From: Planctomycetaceae bacterium
Lineage (GTDB): Bacteria; Planctomycetota; Planctomycetia; Planctomycetales; Planctomycetaceae
Length of the DNA: 64,000 nucleotides
NCBI GenBank assembly: GCA_020426505.1
Contig: JAGQPX010000005.1
Coordinates: forward strand, 1 to 64,000
Direction of reading: 5' to 3'
Shown piece after piece: positions 63,577-64,000 of the stretch. Position 1 is the stretch's first letter. Each line of letters opens with the position of its first letter. The notes below the pieces were generated by a model, which worked only from the letters and a program-made list of their open reading frames with translations, did not search any database and was not told the DNA's origin. Both the position numbers and the translations under genes were made by a program.

Positions 63577-64000
63577 ATGGAAGAGTACCGCTCACTGATC
63601 ATTCTCACCAGCATCGCCCTGTACATGCTGATGTGCATCGGTGTGGGGTTATGGGCGATGCGGCGAACGAAGTCAGCGCACGACTTTTTCATGGCGGGGC
63701 GAAGTCTGGGCGTGGTTGTCACGAGCGTGGCTGTCTTCTCCAGCACGATGAGCGGTTTCGGATTCGTGGGGGGGCCGGGTCTCGTTTATCGCATGGGGAT
63801 GAGTTCGATCTGGATGGTGGTCTGCACGACGGTCGGATTCGCCTTATCGTTCCATCTCATTGCCACGCGGATTCGGTTGTTCGCAGAACTGCGAGATTCG
63901 ATTTCATTGCCCGATGCGGTTGGGGCGCGGTATCACAGTCGCAGCGTCGCCTTCTGGACCGCGATCGCCATCTTGCTGGGGGTCATTGGTTATCTGGCGG
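63577..64000 (+). CDS. Sodium:solute symporter (SSS family), partial
   Basis: The frame starts at ATG 63577 and runs past the right edge; 141 codons are seen. The first helix (LIILTSIALYMLMCIGVGLW), then RRTKSAHDFFMAGRSLGVVV and FSSTMSGFGFVGGPGLVYRM match the N-terminus of SSS transporters, with the glycine-rich unwound helix 1 of the Na+/substrate site. The next segments (MVVCTTVGFALSFHLIATRI, and SISLPDAVGARYHSRSVAFW) are also typical. It would import a small solute with Na+ in the inner membrane; the solute is unknown. Confidence 0.9.
   Translation, partial: MEEYRSLIILTSIALYMLMCIGVGLWAMRRTKSAHDFFMAGRSLGVVVTSVAVFSSTMSGFGFVGGPGLVYRMGMSSIWMVVCTTVGFALSFHLIATRIRLFAELRDSISLPDAVGARYHSRSVAFWTAIAILLGVIGYLA

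Noticed and set aside
1..64000. tRNA, rRNA, CRISPR arrays, insertion sequences, prophage or defence islands
   Set aside because: I looked in the gaps and among the proteins and saw no cloverleaf, repeat-spacer array, transposase or integrase. A dedicated RNA search (tRNAscan, Infernal) would settle the RNA part.

Overview
The window looks like chromosome from a free-living member of the Planctomycetota. The evidence is the protein set: DUF1549/DUF1553 (PSCyt2/PSD1) proteins, DUF1501 proteins, pre-peptidase C-terminal (PPC) proteins, a PSCyt1-WD40 protein, PVC-type propeller/HEAT/cytochrome proteins and secreted sulfatases, all typical of this phylum. The sequence is moderately GC-rich. Genes lie on both strands in short runs, start codons include GTG and TTG, and Shine-Dalgarno sites are patchy. 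Genus cannot be told from the sequence alone. I see no rRNA, tRNA, CRISPR array, insertion sequence or prophage.

Layout. 1-2507 (-): a two-headed sulfatase running off the left edge. 2860-7846: a class C beta-lactamase-like serine hydrolase, a large membrane/TPR protein and a small His-rich lipoprotein. 8065-10773 (+): methionyl-tRNA synthetase and a Uma2-family protein. 10834-16097: a PVC-type propeller/HEAT/cytochrome protein (-) divergent from a CPA2 cation:proton antiporter (+). 16115-20735: GNAT acetyltransferase, haloalkane dehalogenase/OleB-like hydrolase, an unknown secreted protein, a guanine deaminase-type enzyme and a small monooxygenase. 20899-23589 (-): an SGNH-propeller-HEAT protein without heme. 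23833-29068 (+): a TetR-RND efflux operon with palindromes over its promoter and start. 29072-33269: inositol oxygenase (-) divergent from manC, ruvX and a GlmU-like protein (+). 33247-39474: PPC and DUF1501 proteins (-) divergent from a DUF1549/DUF1553 protein (+). 39528-44873: CPBP protease, a zinc-ribbon Ser/Thr kinase, a secreted unknown and a PLP decarboxylase. 44915-50703 (-): M24 peptidase, accB, accC, phosphofructokinase and cardiolipin synthase in one run. 51016-53591: a second sulfatase, a membrane-anchored unknown and a small L7/L12-CTD-like protein. 54051-62883 (+): an operon-like set of DUF1549/DUF1553, PPC/coiled-coil and PSCyt1-WD40/coiled-coil proteins. 62993-64000 (+): a four-helix membrane protein and the start of a sodium:solute symporter.

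Working together. The secreted sulfatases, SGNH hydrolase and cytochrome-bearing PSCyt/PVC proteins fit a life spent degrading sulfated polysaccharides, with large heme proteins in the periplasm or on the envelope. The M24-accB-accC-pfk-cls run joins glycolysis, malonyl-CoA formation and phospholipid synthesis. Its phosphofructokinase carries the residue pair expected of a pyrophosphate-dependent enzyme. The points I find most notable are the fused sulfatase, the CX4CH plus CX2CH heme motifs shared by both DUF1549/DUF1553 proteins, the matching coiled coils inserted in two adjacent secreted proteins, the kinase with a possible YbjN/CesT-like tail, the bacterial inositol oxygenase and several palindromic elements that overlap stop codons.
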